From Hofstenia miamia (Eukaryota > Xenacoelomorpha > Acoela): a DNA stretch of 64,000 bases. Below, piece by piece: positions 1-10,170 of the stretch; the stretch's first letter is position 1, and every line of letters starts with the position of its first letter. Made by a program: the position numbers and the translations under genes. The notes beneath the pieces were generated by a model, which saw only the letters and a list, made by a program, of their open reading frames with translations, searched no databases and was not told the origin of the DNA. The stretch is from contig SCFE01000022.1 of NCBI GenBank assembly GCA_004352715.1, positions 68,986 to 132,985 of the forward strand. Direction: 5' to 3'.

Positions 1-347
1 GGGCCAGAATGATACTACATGCCTGAATATGAACTCGGCCTACTCCCCCTCAGCTTTTAGAAAGTTTAGCTGCTCATGAGCATCTCAGTAATAAGCATAT
101 ATGAGTAAGAGAATGAGCTATCAAACCAAAATAGTTTTCTTAAACATTTGTGCACACTGAGGCCCTATATATACAAAATGATTAAAGCAACGTAATGACT
201 TGCAGAGGCAGAACTAAAAATGTAACAACTAAGCAGCACAAGCAATGATGAGATGAAGTGTGGGAATGTAGCAGGAATTAACATGAATAGTAATGCGACG
301 ACTCTCAGCAGCGACAATTGCTGTTGTGTAAAGGTCCTGATTGTACA
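1..347 (-). repeat. Probable 3' LTR start of Ty3/gypsy element 1
   Basis: On the minus strand a purine tract (ATGGGTGGGG, 348-357) is followed at 347 by TGTACAA, the usual arrangement of a polypurine tract and the TG start of a 3' LTR. A TATA-like stretch lies at about 167-177. The 62-residue hydrophobic ORF at 165-353 falls inside this block and is probably chance. No matching 5' LTR was recognised near 8.7-9.06 kb, so the LTR call rests on position and the PPT/TG signature only. Confidence 0.4.
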
Positions 348-385
348 CCCCACCCATAAGATACCCTATTGTGGCGGCAGGGGTT

Positions 386-808
386 TTACTTCGAAGGTTG
401 ACTTATGAGATTGTGGGTGTCATCCAACAGTTTCAATATACATGTGTTTTCCCATGAGGTTTCAGCTATTTCTTCTTCGTGACTAAGATAAGCAAGTGTT
501 TTGATTTTCATTGTTAGCATTTTGTGGTATTGTACATAATGTATGCTCTTCATTGGTGCTGGGATGCTGATTGATTGTTGTATGTTGTTTATTCTTCTTT
601 GGAAGATATCATAATAGTTTCTGTAGAGTTTCTGTCCTTTCAATGCTATCATGAGCGTCATCTTTGCGTCCGTATCAGAGGTATGGCAGATTCTGTGTCC
701 AGTTTTGCATTGGGAAAAAAAGAACTGGAACATAGAAGACAGTGATTGGTGATAGTTTGTGTTTTTGTATAGAAAGTTTATGTTTTGTAGAATGATTTCT
801 TTGGACAT
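386..808 (-). CDS. Unidentified ORF in env position of gypsy element 1
   Basis: An open frame of 140 residues lies between the integrase and the presumed polypurine tract of gypsy element 1, in the same orientation as pol. It is polar, without a signal peptide, membrane segment or zinc motif that I can see. It may be the C-terminal part of the same broken reading frame as the 358-residue ORF upstream. No family is recognised; an accessory or env-derived protein is inferred from position only. Confidence 0.4.
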   Translation of the reverse strand: MSKEIILQNINFLYKNTNYHQSLSSMFQFFFSQCKTGHRICHTSDTDAKMTLMIALKGQKLYRNYYDIFQRRINNIQQSISIPAPMKSIHYVQYHKMLTMKIKTLAYLSHEEEIAETSWENTCILKLLDDTHNLISQPSK

Positions 809-1184
809 TTGATCTGGGTCATTTACATCGGCTCATATCATAGTTACTATTTCTACTCTTCTTGAGACGTCATAGTATTTTAGATCTTCTTTTATGAGGT
901 TGGCCCATATTATGTTATTGCTGCCAGCAAAGAGTGTGAGGTTTCTGAGTTTCTTCTTTGCAAGTTTTTCTTTGAGACTGAGGATTTGATGTTGAACAGA
1001 GCATCCTTTTTGGAATATGTCTTCTGGCGGGTTTTTTGAGTCAACAAGGAGGTGGTAAGCTTGATTGTTTTCTCTGAGTGTGTTAGCAGCATCTTTGAAG
1101 CTGTGGGTCTTTTTGAATTTTATAATATCTTGACCTGAATTGAAGTAGTCTGTGAGATGGTATATTGTGTTTGACAGGCTTGAC

Positions 1185-2261
1185 TCATTTGTCTTTGGAG
1201 TATGGAATTATGATGGGGACACAGATTATTCTCAGGGGTATGCAGAAATCGTTTCCCATTGTGATTTGTTTCTCTAGTTGAATCCAGTTTCCTGTAGTTT
1301 GTGTAATTTGGGCTGTGCCAAAGGTTACAGGATAATTGATTGATTTGTGATTGATTTCTCCAACCACTCTTAGAGGAGATGTTTTCATGAGAACTTGTTT
1401 CATTTTCTGCGGGATAAGGAAATGGGCGGATGCACACTCAATGTCAAATGCCACTTGTTTGTTAGGCGTCATTAGGGTTTTGAGATCTGTTTTGGTGTAA
1501 GATTCTGTGAACATGTTTATCTTTATGAGTTCAACGTTGGAGACTTTTGTGGCTGCATATTGAATCAGTGTGATTTGTATTTGGTTTTTATCATTAAGTA
1601 TAGACTTGTTGATTAGAAGGTTGTGGTATTTGGCGCGAATCCATGTAGGGGTGTATATTTTTTCTGTTTGTGAAATTTTTTCATTTTTAATGTCTTCTAG
1701 TAGACGTTGGATGCATGGGGAGAGTTGTAGTGAGGATTTGGCGAGCAGTTGTTCTTCCTGTTTGAGAGTTATTTCAGTTTTTGGTAATAGGTTGATGACC
1801 TTGATAGGTTTGAAGTGACCAAGTATGTTGGTAGTTTCCTCGGTGATTTGCATTGAGCTGTAGGTTATTTCTGGGTAGGATGTTTGGAGATACTGAAAGA
1901 GTGCTTCATTTTTCTCTTTGATATTATGGTTTTGACAGAGTTGTAAGAATGATTGCATACTGTGTGGCATTCTTCTTTGTAGTATTTCTGTTGTTAGGGG
2001 TCCGTATATATCATTTGTTTTGGTGAAGTGAAACCCTGCTGTTGCTCCCCACATATATTTTTGTGTGTGTGGGTGTAGGAAATCCATGTTGTTTTTATGA
2101 ATGCTGAGCGTATTTTGCAGAATTATTGGCGATGTGCGTCCAAACACGTTTTCTCTGTTAATGATGCTGAGTAGAGTTTTCTCATAGGTGTTGATGCTTT
2201 GCTGAAATTTTTTGAGTGGAGAGGTGGGAGCTCTTGTTGGTTGCAATAGATAATTTTTCAT
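1185..2261 (-). CDS. 358-residue unidentified ORF downstream of pol
   Basis: This is the longest uninterrupted frame of gypsy element 1. It lies about 1.4 kb downstream of the integrase end, where env sits in errantivirus-like elements. The predicted protein is mostly soluble in character, rich in Thr, Ile, Gln and Lys, with few cysteines. It shows no obvious signal peptide, furin-type site or transmembrane helix, which argues against a typical envelope glycoprotein. The ORF begins at an ATG and ends at a stop, with frame breaks on both sides. The ORFs listed inside it on other frames look like shadows. Function unknown. Confidence 0.5.
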   Translation of the reverse strand: MKNYLLQPTRAPTSPLKKFQQSINTYEKTLLSIINRENVFGRTSPIILQNTLSIHKNNMDFLHPHTQKYMWGATAGFHFTKTNDIYGPLTTEILQRRMPHSMQSFLQLCQNHNIKEKNEALFQYLQTSYPEITYSSMQITEETTNILGHFKPIKVINLLPKTEITLKQEEQLLAKSSLQLSPCIQRLLEDIKNEKISQTEKIYTPTWIRAKYHNLLINKSILNDKNQIQITLIQYAATKVSNVELIKINMFTESYTKTDLKTLMTPNKQVAFDIECASAHFLIPQKMKQVLMKTSPLRVVGEINHKSINYPVTFGTAQITQTTGNWIQLEKQITMGNDFCIPLRIICVPIIIPYSKDK

Positions 2262-2813
2262 TTTTCTGGATGTGGGGGCAATTGCGATTTTGTAGCATTG
2301 TTGCTTTGTGAATGCAGTTCATTTTGCTTTTGAGACAGGCAGGAGCAGGGTGGGGTTTTCTGTTAAGAAGATTGATATCAACCATAGTGCAGATGTGGTA
2401 GTTAGTTCAGGTACTTGTTATTCTGCGAAAATTTGAGACCAGAAGTCTTTTTTGACGTTGAAGTCTGTGGCCTTGATGATTTGGGATAAAAGTTTTTCGA
2501 CATTTGCTGTGTAATGTTGAGATGGCGATTCTATGTTGATTGATGGCTATGGTTCTTCTGTGATGTGTTTGCTTTGCACTGTTTTCCATCGTTCATTGAT
2601 CTTGTTTATGGAGCTTTGCTTTTGTTGGAAGGAGAATCACATTGTGATTTTTGTAGTGTTTAGTAGTAAGTTGGTGGTATTGATAATTTCATTTATTTGA
2701 GCTAGCAACATGGCATCTATGGCTAATCATTGCTCCATGATGATGTGGTATTGGGGCATTGAGTGATGCATGAATATGTAGATGAAGATGAGATTTGTGA
2801 CTGATGGTGTCCT

Positions 2814-3290
2814 TTAAACTAGTGTTCTACCTAATGTAGTTTTTTGAATAATGAAAAATGATTCCAGATAACTTTCCAGGTCGAGGACGTTGTCAGGCAG
2901 GGGTGACGTGTCTTTGATGTAGAAGAAGTTTACTGCAATGTTGTAAGTGTGGGCTTTGACCAAGATGAGGTTTAGATGTTGTACCATTTTTGGGTCTTCC
3001 TTTTCATGTTGTTTGAGTATGTACACCAGATTTAGCGATAACCAATTGATGTTGAGGCAGTCTAGATTTTTGCATTTTCTTCTGTTTTTTAACAGTTTTA
3101 GTATGCATTTGAGGTGAATGTTGTTATCAAAGGTTATGTGCACCGTACTTCTGTAGTAATCTCTTGTAAGTTTAGGTAAGAATGACTTGGGGTAGAAAAT
3201 GATTATGTTAACCATTGGGCATTTCTGCTTGTCTATGACAGTAGGTAGTTCTTCACTGCTGGCTGAGTTTTCTACCACAGCTAAGATCAT
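2814..3290 (-). CDS. 158-residue unidentified ORF after integrase, element 1
   Basis: An open frame between the integrase tail (about 3660) and the 358-residue ORF, in the same orientation. It reads as a plausible alpha/beta protein with a Cys/Lys-rich middle, but no domain is recognised. The stretch from 3291 to 3660 is also probably element sequence but has lost its frame. Together with the next two ORFs it forms a 3 kb region of pol-downstream coding sequence that the standard gypsy layout does not explain. Confidence 0.4.
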   Translation of the reverse strand: MILAVVENSASSEELPTVIDKQKCPMVNIIIFYPKSFLPKLTRDYYRSTVHITFDNNIHLKCILKLLKNRRKCKNLDCLNINWLSLNLVYILKQHEKEDPKMVQHLNLILVKAHTYNIAVNFFYIKDTSPLPDNVLDLESYLESFFIIQKTTLGRTLV

Positions 3291-3662
3291 TGATATGGCT
3301 TTATGAGTTTCTTCTGATATATTGTTGTGGGTTATGTATTGGCAGTGGTGTGATGCGATGATATCATTTCTCCTTCAATGATGGAAAGTTTCTGTTGTCT
3401 TTCCTGGAAGCAAGAGTCTTGTCAAATGCTGGTTGTAGATGATGTAAGAGACGGTATTTGAGTGAGAGCACAATGTTTGCTAGGTATATTTGTGGAAGGT
3501 TCACCACTCCTTTTGTGTGTTGTTGATGTCAATGTAGTTGGCATCTGCTCATTGTTGGTAGATGAGAACATCCTGCAGCTAGAGACATCCAAGGTAGGAT
3601 CAAGTACACTGAAGGACCTTGAGGACGTCCTGCAAGGAGATTCAGGTGGACTTGATTGCTGT

Positions 3663-4950
3663 TTAGTTGTTTTTGAGTGACTGTGAGGAGTGACTGCAAC
3701 CAGGAGTTAGATAGAATTTGTCTTTATCAGATTTTATTAATTCAAATTCATTGAGTTGGGATAATCTGGCGTGCTCTATGTCATGTGACACTTGTTTGAT
3801 GTTTTGGAAGTGTGTTATTTTCTTGTTGTCTAGTTTGTAATTGTTGTGTTGCAATACTTTCATGATTGTATGAGGTCCTTCACTGTTGTTTGTGAACTTG
3901 TTTTTCATCTGTTATGACTCCGGGCATGTATATGAATACTTTGTCGCCAATTTCATGGGGTTCTCCATAGATTTTTCTATTGAATTGGCGTTGTTGATGG
4001 ATAGCACTTTTTTTGCCTTGGGCACACATTGTTTTGTGTGTTTTTGCTATGTTGTTTATAAATGTTTTTATGTAATTGTTGTTGATTGCGCCAGTGTAAC
4101 CTTGGAATAGTATGGAGACAGGAGTAGGAGCTTCATGGCTGAACATTGCTTTGTATGGCGAGACCTTGGTTGTTGAGTGTGTTGATGTGTTGTAGAAATA
4201 CTCAATCATTGGTAGTATTTCTCACCATTTTTTTCCTCCAACTTGTGATGTTATTGTTCTCATTAATTTCAGGAGTGTTTGATTAATTCTTTTGACTGCG
4301 CCATTAGCTTGAGGGTGGTTTATCATTGTGTGGGTGTGTAGGATTTCCAATTTTTCCGCTAGTGATTGGAATAGAGAGCTTTCAAACTGTTTGCTTTAGT
4401 CCATTATGAGTTGAGTCATCAGGTTAATATGCACACCCAGTTGTTGATGACTGCTTTGGCAACTCTTGATGCTTTTATGTTTTGTAGCAGTATCATTTTG
4501 CAGTACTTTGTGAAGTGGTCCACCATGATCAATACATAGGAGTAGCCTTCATCATCTTGTGATAGTTGTTCTATGTGAGTGTTTACTATTGAGTTCATGT
4601 GTTCAGTTGAGATTTTTTCTAGTGGGGCTCATTGTCCTGGGAAGCAAGATGTGTTAAGCAGAATGCATGATTGCATTTTGTTTATAATGTCTTTTATTGT
4701 TCGTCTTAGGTAGGGGGTGACGAAATTTTTGTGAATGGTTAGTTCTGTCTGGTAGACCCCTTTGTGTCCTTGTTTGTGGATTTTTTTGATGACTTCTCTT
4801 TTATAGTATTCTGGTANNNNNNNNNNNNNNNNNNNNNNNNNNNNNNNNNNNNNNNNNNNNNNNNNNNNNNNNNNNNNNNNNNNNNNNNNNNNNNNNNNNN
4901 NNNNNNNNNNNNNNNTGATGACTTCTCTTTTATAGTATTCTGGTAATGCA
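3663..4950 (-). pseudogene. Ty3/gypsy integrase, broken (element 1)
   Basis: The end of the integrase core and its C-terminal tail are readable in two overlapping frames (3880-4209 and 3663-3908). The first has the YFYNTS..TT.V.P.KAM block that follows the catalytic Glu in gypsy integrases; the second has the GPHTI.KVL.HN.YKL and ITHFQNIK blocks of the tail. Both align by eye with the equivalent parts of the plus-strand element at 39.5-40.5 kb. The zinc-binding and catalytic parts between 4210 and 4950 are degraded and interrupted by a 100-base gap, so this copy cannot be active. Confidence 0.75.
4817..4916. other. Assembly gap with duplicated flanks
   Basis: About 100 Ns. The roughly 30 bases before the gap (a run ending TATAGTATTCTGGTA) reappear immediately after it. 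This is the pattern of two overlapping contig ends left unmerged, so the true gap is probably absent or negative. Confidence 0.8.
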
Positions 4951-5036
4951 ATTAAGTTCCACGTTTTTGCTGCTGCATAAAAGATGCTGGAGTCTGTTAA
5001 TTTCCATGTGTGTTTTCAATAATAGCATGTCAACAT

Positions 5037-5972
5037 TCAGTCCATGATTAACATGGGGTCATTAACACATTGTATTATCTGGCAGAGGATTTTGTTGTTG
5101 GCTTGTGCTTTTGCTATTTCATCTGATTTAATTTCTTCTTTAATGAAGATTGAAAGCATGGGTTTGATTGGGTGGCCATTTCTATCTGCGTTTATATCTG
5201 GTAGTTTCTCAAATTGGCATTGCAGTTTGAAGTGAAATTGTTGTGGAGGACCTTGTTCTTTCTTTAGGTCTCTTTGGTATTGAGGCAGGGCAGTCAATAT
5301 GTTGGCATTTGTGTGAAGTTTCCCTTTGCAATGTTCCATCATGAAGTTGAAGTCATGCAGGTATTCTATCCATCTTGCTATGATATTTGAGTGATCCCCA
5401 GTGTAATTTTTGAGCCAACATAGGCTGCTGTTGTCTGTACATACTGTAAATGTTTTCTCTCCTATCAAGAAATGGTGGAATTTCTTCAGTGACTCAATGA
5501 GGGCTAACATTTCGAGTTTGGTAGCTCTGTAGTTTTTTTCACTGTCATATAGTTTTTGGCTGAACTGGTTTTTCAATTCTGTCTTGTAGTTGGCTAAGTG
5601 TTGAGCTGATTGTGACTGTACTGGCATTGCAGTCTAGTATGAAAAGATCCACTGGCTTTGGTGAATTTAGTGATTCAATGTTTTTAATTGCCTTTTTTAA
5701 CACATTTAGCTCATCTTGGTGTTCCCATGTCCAGGTGAATTGTTGTGGTTTCTTGAGTAAGTTTGACATGTGTTTAGTCTTTTCAGCAAGATTGGGAATG
5801 AGCATTTGATACTAGTTTTTAAAGCCAAGAATTCATGGATGTCTTTGATATTTTTTGGAGCCTGGATCTCGTCCACAAGCTGTTTTGCATAGTCTTTCAG
5901 TTTTATTTTACCTTGTGTAATGTTTTTCCATGAAGAGGACATGATGTTTAGTGAGTGTAAATTTCTTTGCAT
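5037..5972 (-). pseudogene. Ty3/gypsy RNase H and connection region, broken (element 1)
   Basis: Three overlapping frames (5706-5972, 5545-5805, 5037-5627) carry successive parts of the RNase H domain: a FILDCNAS segment with the first catalytic Asp, a YRATKLEMLALIESLKKFHHFL segment (given in part: KLEMLALIES) with the catalytic Glu, and a TVCTDNSSLCWL segment with the next Asp. A WIEYLHDFNF...H.KGK..TNAN block then leads toward the integrase. The domain order matches the plus-strand element at 37.7-38.5 kb. At least two frameshifts separate the pieces. Confidence 0.75.
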
Positions 5973-5999
5973 TTACTCATAGGCCAGAGTTGTGAAGTA

Positions 6000-6420
6000 G
6001 TCATAGTGTGGAGATTAGCTCTTTTGCGTGCTCTGTGATGGCAGTTGAGCCTATCAAGATATCACTGATGTATGTGGCTACATCTTCAGAGAGTTTACAA
6101 TTTACTTTGGTTAGGATTTTTGTGACATAGCATTGGAAAGTTGTGGGGGCATTGCATAAGCCAAAGGCCATGTAGAGCCATTCAAACAGACCATAGGGTG
6201 TGATGAAGGCCGTTTTTTAATATCTTCTTCTCTCATGGGTACCTGCCAATAGGCTTTGCATAGGTCGAGTGTGGAGAAGATTTTATGCTTGGTTGCACTG
6301 TAGAGGATGTTGTCTATGCATGGCAATGGGTACCCATCTTTTATAGTGATGTTGTTAAGTTGCCTGAATTGATGCATAGGCAGTGTTTTTCACCCTGTTT
6401 TATAAAGATGCTTGATGAGG
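6000..6420 (-). pseudogene. Ty3/gypsy reverse transcriptase, broken (element 1)
   Basis: The 6111-6377 frame carries the FRQLN..T.KDGYPLP segment and the STLDLCKAYWQVPM block, RT motif A with its catalytic Asp. After a frameshift the frame reading toward 6040 shows the motif C region as YISDI instead of Y-x-D-D: the first Asp of the pair has become Ser. Frames are broken and the finger region (6420-7180) is not readable as one ORF. The copy is inactive. Compare the intact AYIDDI in element 2. Confidence 0.8.
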
Positions 6421-7183
6421 CATACAGGCTGTGGCTCTTTCTTATGATACCATGATTTAATAGGTTGGGCAGAGTTTTGGCATATTGATCTTGTAGGTGC
6501 AGAGGCACTCTTCTGCAAGGTTGACATTACAGTTTATGTGGCTCTGTTTTTATTTGATGTTCAACTCCAACTGCTTTTCCAATGCTCATTTCTTCATTTT
6601 GAATGCAGCAGCATTGCTTTTAATGACATTGTTGATGATCTCTTGTTCCTCCTCAGTGAGGTGGGGATGAGAGTCAGGTGTTAATTTTGGAATGTATTTA
6701 TTGCTCCTTTTATCTGCTGTTGAGAAGAGGACTTAGTTATTCTTGCTTATGTACTTTTCCAGGGGCATGCTGGTGAATGTGATGGTGTTGTGCCTTAGAG
6801 GTATGGTTGAGTTCAAGTTGTTGATAATTGCAGTGTATCCTTTGTTGTTGTGAATGGATACAACATTATTGAGAACAGTTACTAGAAAGATTTTCATTCT
6901 GTATAGATTTGTTATTATTGTGTCTCCTTCAAATTTTGTTTTTGGTATTATTTTTGCTACTTGCCAGTGGAAAGGCTCCAGTCTTAAGTTTTCAGTTAAG
7001 GAGAACTCTAAAGCAGTAGTGCCTTTTGTGGTGAGTGATACTGAGATGTTTTTATCCTCTTATATGATTAGTGTTCTATTTGAGTAATCAATGAGGCAGT
7101 TTTTTTCTGCTAGGAAGTGTTTGCTGATTATCATGTTGTAGGGTAATTGTTGGTCCATCATGTCAATGATGTGGACATCTTGT

Positions 7184-7429
7184 TCAAATGATGTTGTTGA
7201 TTGTGATTTTGGCATTTTTTACTGTTCCTTTGATATTGACATAGTCTCCTGATGTGCTTATTAATCTGGTGTCGTTTGAAGTGATATCTTCTTTTCTCCA
7301 TCTGATGTTGTGGGTGGATGTGTCTGACATTATTGTTACTGATGCGCCAGTGTTGTCTTTCACTTTGATGTTGAGGTTGTTGATTGTTAGGGGTATCAGA
7401 TTTCGTTCCAGTAAGTCTGTGACAATCAA
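7184..7429 (-). pseudogene. Retropepsin-like protease fragment, element 1
   Basis: An 81-residue frame containing NTGASVTIMS, corresponding to the D-T/S-G-A catalytic loop of retroviral-type aspartic proteases, with the catalytic Asp position apparently changed to Asn. It lies directly between the CCHC knuckle and RT, as expected for gag-pol. The loss of the Asp fits the other inactivating changes in this element. Confidence 0.65.
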
Positions 7430-7461
7430 CAGTTCCTTAGCTTGGTCTAGGGCCAGCGCCC

Positions 7462-7701
7462 TTATTCATTTAAATTTTCCTCATTGGTGCTGGATTGTTC
7501 ATGGTTGTCTAAATGCTTGGCTGTGTAGTAGCCATCTTCATTGACTAGATATATGATTTTTTTGCATTCTGGTTTCAGATGACCCTTTTCACCACATTTG
7601 TTGCATTTGACAAAGAGGAAGTCTTCTGGTTTTTCCTTGATTGCTTTTTGTAATTTATCTTTCTTTGTGGGTATGCAGCAGGTTTGCGACGAGTTTGTCA
7701 T
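7462..7701 (-). pseudogene. Gag nucleocapsid with CCHC zinc knuckle, element 1
   Basis: A 79-residue frame with CNKCGEKGHLKPEC, which fits C-x2-C-x4-H-x4-C, the nucleic-acid-binding knuckle of gypsy Gag. It is Lys-rich, as expected for nucleocapsid, and is followed immediately by the protease frame. The stretch between this and the capsid frame (7702-7866) is out of frame. Confidence 0.75.
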
Positions 7702-7866
7702 TTGATATCCTCTTTGCAGGTTAAATCTTTCCTTGTTTTCTAATGTGAGCTGTATGTTGACTGCCTTCTTTATGAGGGTGTCAATGTCGTCTTCAATGTC
7801 ACATTTGTTTTCACATCATATTTTCATTGATTGTGGTAGCCCGGTATGTATATAGGAGTACAGGTC

Positions 7867-8277
7867 TTAAGGGTAGTACCTGTGTTCTTCCTGGGATAGA
7901 CGTAACAGACAGTCAACTTTATAAATATAGCTGATGACGTCCTCATCTTTCTCTAGGCGACATGTATATAATTGCATCCAGTATTGTTTCCTTGTGCATT
8001 CATTATCGAAATGATCACTCATAGCTGTGACTAATTTATCGTAGTCAACTTTTGTTGTGGCATCAAGATTGAGGTATACTTGTAGAGCTCTATCCTCTAG
8101 AAAGAGAGGCATTTGAGTGGCTCCATTTTGTTTTGTTCTGTGCTGTTGCACTAGATAGATTTGGAAGAGTACTATCCACTCATGGAAGGTTTGTCCTTTT
8201 ATGTCCAATTTTCCTGTGAAGGTTTGGGGCATCTTTTGTATTTTTAGGTCTGCCTTCGTCAGTTGATCAAGTAGCAT
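7867..8277 (-). pseudogene. Gag capsid-like core, element 1
   Basis: A 136-residue frame with the features of a retrotransposon gag core: F.GK....F.EWI..FQIYL near the N-terminus, a middle containing FLEDRALQVYLNL, and Y.MQLYTCRLEKDEDVISYI near the end. A second partial copy of the same sequence lies at 9838-10170. The frame is closed by a stop at 7867 and shifts before the zinc knuckle. Confidence 0.75.
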
Positions 8278-8469
8278 TGATATTCATTTTCTTGATCTCG
8301 TGTTGAGTGTTGCATCTGCAGTTGCTGGAGTTGTAGGGGCCAGCGGTGGTGATGGCAGTCTGCAATGAGGCGGGCTCAGCAGCTGTGATGGCGGTGGTGG
8401 ATGAGAGTATGATGAACCTGAACTTTGTTGTGGTTGCATTAAGGTTGTGACTGTTTCCAGTATGTTTGT

Positions 8470-8643
8470 TCAAAAGACATTTAAGTTTTCTTGGATCAAT
8501 GACTCTAGATTTAGGAATTGCTGTTGTGTACCGTAGTTAGGTTCAAGTTGGGGCAACTCAATTTGAGACAGGCGTTTTTCTAAATCTTCCATTTTTTCTT
8601 CGAGATTAGAAATGTGATCAGTTTGATCCATTATGATATCCAT
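8470..8643 (-). CDS. N-terminal coiled-coil segment of Gag, element 1
   Basis: A 57-residue frame on the minus strand from an ATG at 8641-8643 to a TGA at 8470-8472. Its Leu/Ile and Glu/Lys spacing (ISNLEEKMEDLEKRL) suggests a coiled coil, common at the start of gypsy Gag. It precedes the capsid-like frame, and the two are separated by a frame break at 8277-8470. The upstream leader (8644-8760) is untranslated. A possible primer-binding site beginning TGG lies near 8733-8750 but I could not match it to a tRNA. Confidence 0.45.
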   Translation of the reverse strand: MDIIMDQTDHISNLEEKMEDLEKRLSQIELPQLEPNYGTQQQFLNLESLIQENLNVF

Positions 8644-8759
8644 TAATTCACTTTTGTTGAGAGTTTTTAAACTTGAGAGAGTGTAATTAACGATTTTTAT
8701 AAATAAGCCAAGAGAGAGGGAGATATAGCAGTTGTAACGGGTTTTAGGTGTCCAGTTTA

Positions 8760-9067
8760 ATACGAGAAGGCTTAAGAATTCATTCAGTAATAGAGTAATA
8801 GGTAATACAGTTCAGTATGACAGGTCGCGTAGCTTGGCAAATATAGTAAAACTTACGATTTCAATAAGGTGTCGAAGTTTTGAGAACCAAAAGAGAGTGT
8901 TCTTTGACGTACGAGGGTCACCATCTAGCATCAGCATAGCAAGCCAATAAGTTAGGCACAAACATAGTGATAGCGTAGTATCTAGTCTTGTTATAATATA
9001 TATCATGTGACTGCTTAGGCATAGACAGTTTAAAGTAGTAAGCACTAGTAATAACATAGATAGACTA
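8760..9067. other. Non-coding stretch with an isolated mariner-like end
   Basis: No gene seen. At about 8909-8920 there is TACGAGGGTCACC, close to the mariner terminal repeat that ends at 9838, but mariner coding sequence does not follow until after the single n at 9068. The stretch may hold part of a 5' LTR of element 1; this is not established. Confidence 0.35.
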
Positions 9068-9068
9068 N

Positions 9069-9838
9069 ATGCATGCTCGATCTGCACCGTCCGTTGGCAA
9101 GTTCCAGATCACGGTATTCTGGGACTGTGATGGTGTCATCCATGTTGACTATTGTCCACCTCGCCAAACCATCAATGCTGCCTACTACAGCGAGCTACTC
9201 CAGATTGTGCACAATAAACTGCCTCAAGTTCGTCCAGGAAAGTTGCACATGCACCTGCTGTTTCTCCAGAACAATGCCCAAGTGCACACAGCCAATTTAA
9301 CCATGGCTAAAATTCGAGAACTGAAGTGGCAATTGTTACCACACCCCGCCTTTTCCCCAGACCTTGCACCCAGCGACTTCCATCTCTTTGGACCGATGAA
9401 AGATCCCCTCCAAGGCGTCAAATATGATGGANNNNNNNNNNNNNNNNNNNNNNNNNNNNNNNNNNNNNNNNNNNNNNNNNNNNNNNNGCCAATTTAACCA
9501 TGGCTAAAATTCGAGAACTGAAGTGGCAATTGTTACCACACCCCGCCTTTTCCCCAGACCTTGCACCCAGCGACTTCCATCTCTTTGGACCGATGAAAGA
9601 TCCCCTCCAAGGCGTCAAATTTGATGGAGAAAAGGAAATTCGAGCCGCAGTCAAGAACGTTTTGAACAGCTTCCCAAAATCGTGGTTCGATGAAGGCATG
9701 AAGAAGCTGGAGAAGCACTGGAAGAAGTGCATTGACTTAGAAGGCGATTATATGGAAAAATAAAATGTAGTTTGTTTAATATATGTTTTCATGCTTGAAT
9801 AAATTTGCTTTGTGCAAAACTTTTGGTATGACCCTCGT
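9069..9838 (+). mobile_element. mariner-family transposon, 3' fragment
   Basis: The frame carries the C-terminal two thirds of a mariner transposase: VFWDCDGVIHVDY (first catalytic Asp), LQNNAQVHTA (second catalytic block, where the usual D-N-A-R-P-H has become N-N-A-Q-V-H) and SPDLAPSDFHLF (third Asp, the D34D-type signature). The stop is at 9761-9763, and the right terminal repeat ends ..GGTATGACCCTCG at about 9838, next to a TA. The second-Asp change and the missing 5' part make it inactive. The 56-base gap at 9432-9487 is flanked by the same roughly 143 bases on both sides, so the middle of the ORF is duplicated by the assembly. Confidence 0.85.
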
Positions 9839-10170
9839 ATATAGGAGTATAGGTCTTGTGGGTAGTACCTGTCTTCTTCTTGAGATAGACGTAGCAGATG
9901 ATTTACTTTATAAATATAGCTGATGACGTCCTCATCTTTTTCTAGGCAACATGTATATAATTGCATCTGGTATTGCTTCCTTGTACATTTGTTATCAAAG
10001 TGATCACTCATGGCTGTGACTAGTTTCTTTATAGTTGGCTTTTGTTGTGGCATCAAGATTGAGGTACACTTGTAGTGCTCAATCCTTGAGAAAGAGAGGC
10101 ATTTGAGTGGCTCTGTTTTGTTTGGTTCTGTGCTGTTGCACTAGATAAATTTCAAAGAGCACTATCCACC
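9838..10170 (-). pseudogene. Second gag fragment of gypsy element 1 family
   Basis: This stretch matches 7845-8178 closely (same MSDHFDNKCTRKQY..MQLYTC and EDVISYIYKV blocks; the ORF at 9748-10056 covers part). It begins exactly where the mariner right end stops, at a TATATAGGAG site that is intact in the first copy, so mariner inserted into this gag. At 10170 it stops abruptly at ACTATCCAC, where hAT-type sequence begins. Confidence 0.75.

Larger units (their letters stand above)
348..8643 (-). mobile_element. Decayed Ty3/gypsy retrotransposon, element 1
   Basis: Read on the minus strand, from high to low coordinates, the order is gag (coiled coil, capsid-like core, CCHC knuckle), protease, reverse transcriptase, RNase H and integrase, followed by about 3 kb of ORFs without a recognised match. 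Protease-RT-RNase H-integrase is the Ty3/gypsy order. The frame is broken in many places, and several catalytic residues are altered (RT motif YISD, protease NTGA), so the copy is dead. It is related to the plus-strand element at 35-42 kb: the integrase ends share the YFYNTS motif and the same tail layout. A short gap at 4817-4916 is flanked by the same 30 bases on both sides. Confidence 0.85.

Noticed and set aside
165-353. Hydrophobic 62-residue ORF as an envelope membrane anchor
   Set aside because: It overlaps the presumed LTR start and TATA region; no other envelope features are seen, so chance is more likely.
1570-1818. Plus-strand ORF within gypsy element 1
   Set aside because: Antisense shadow of the 358-residue minus-strand frame.
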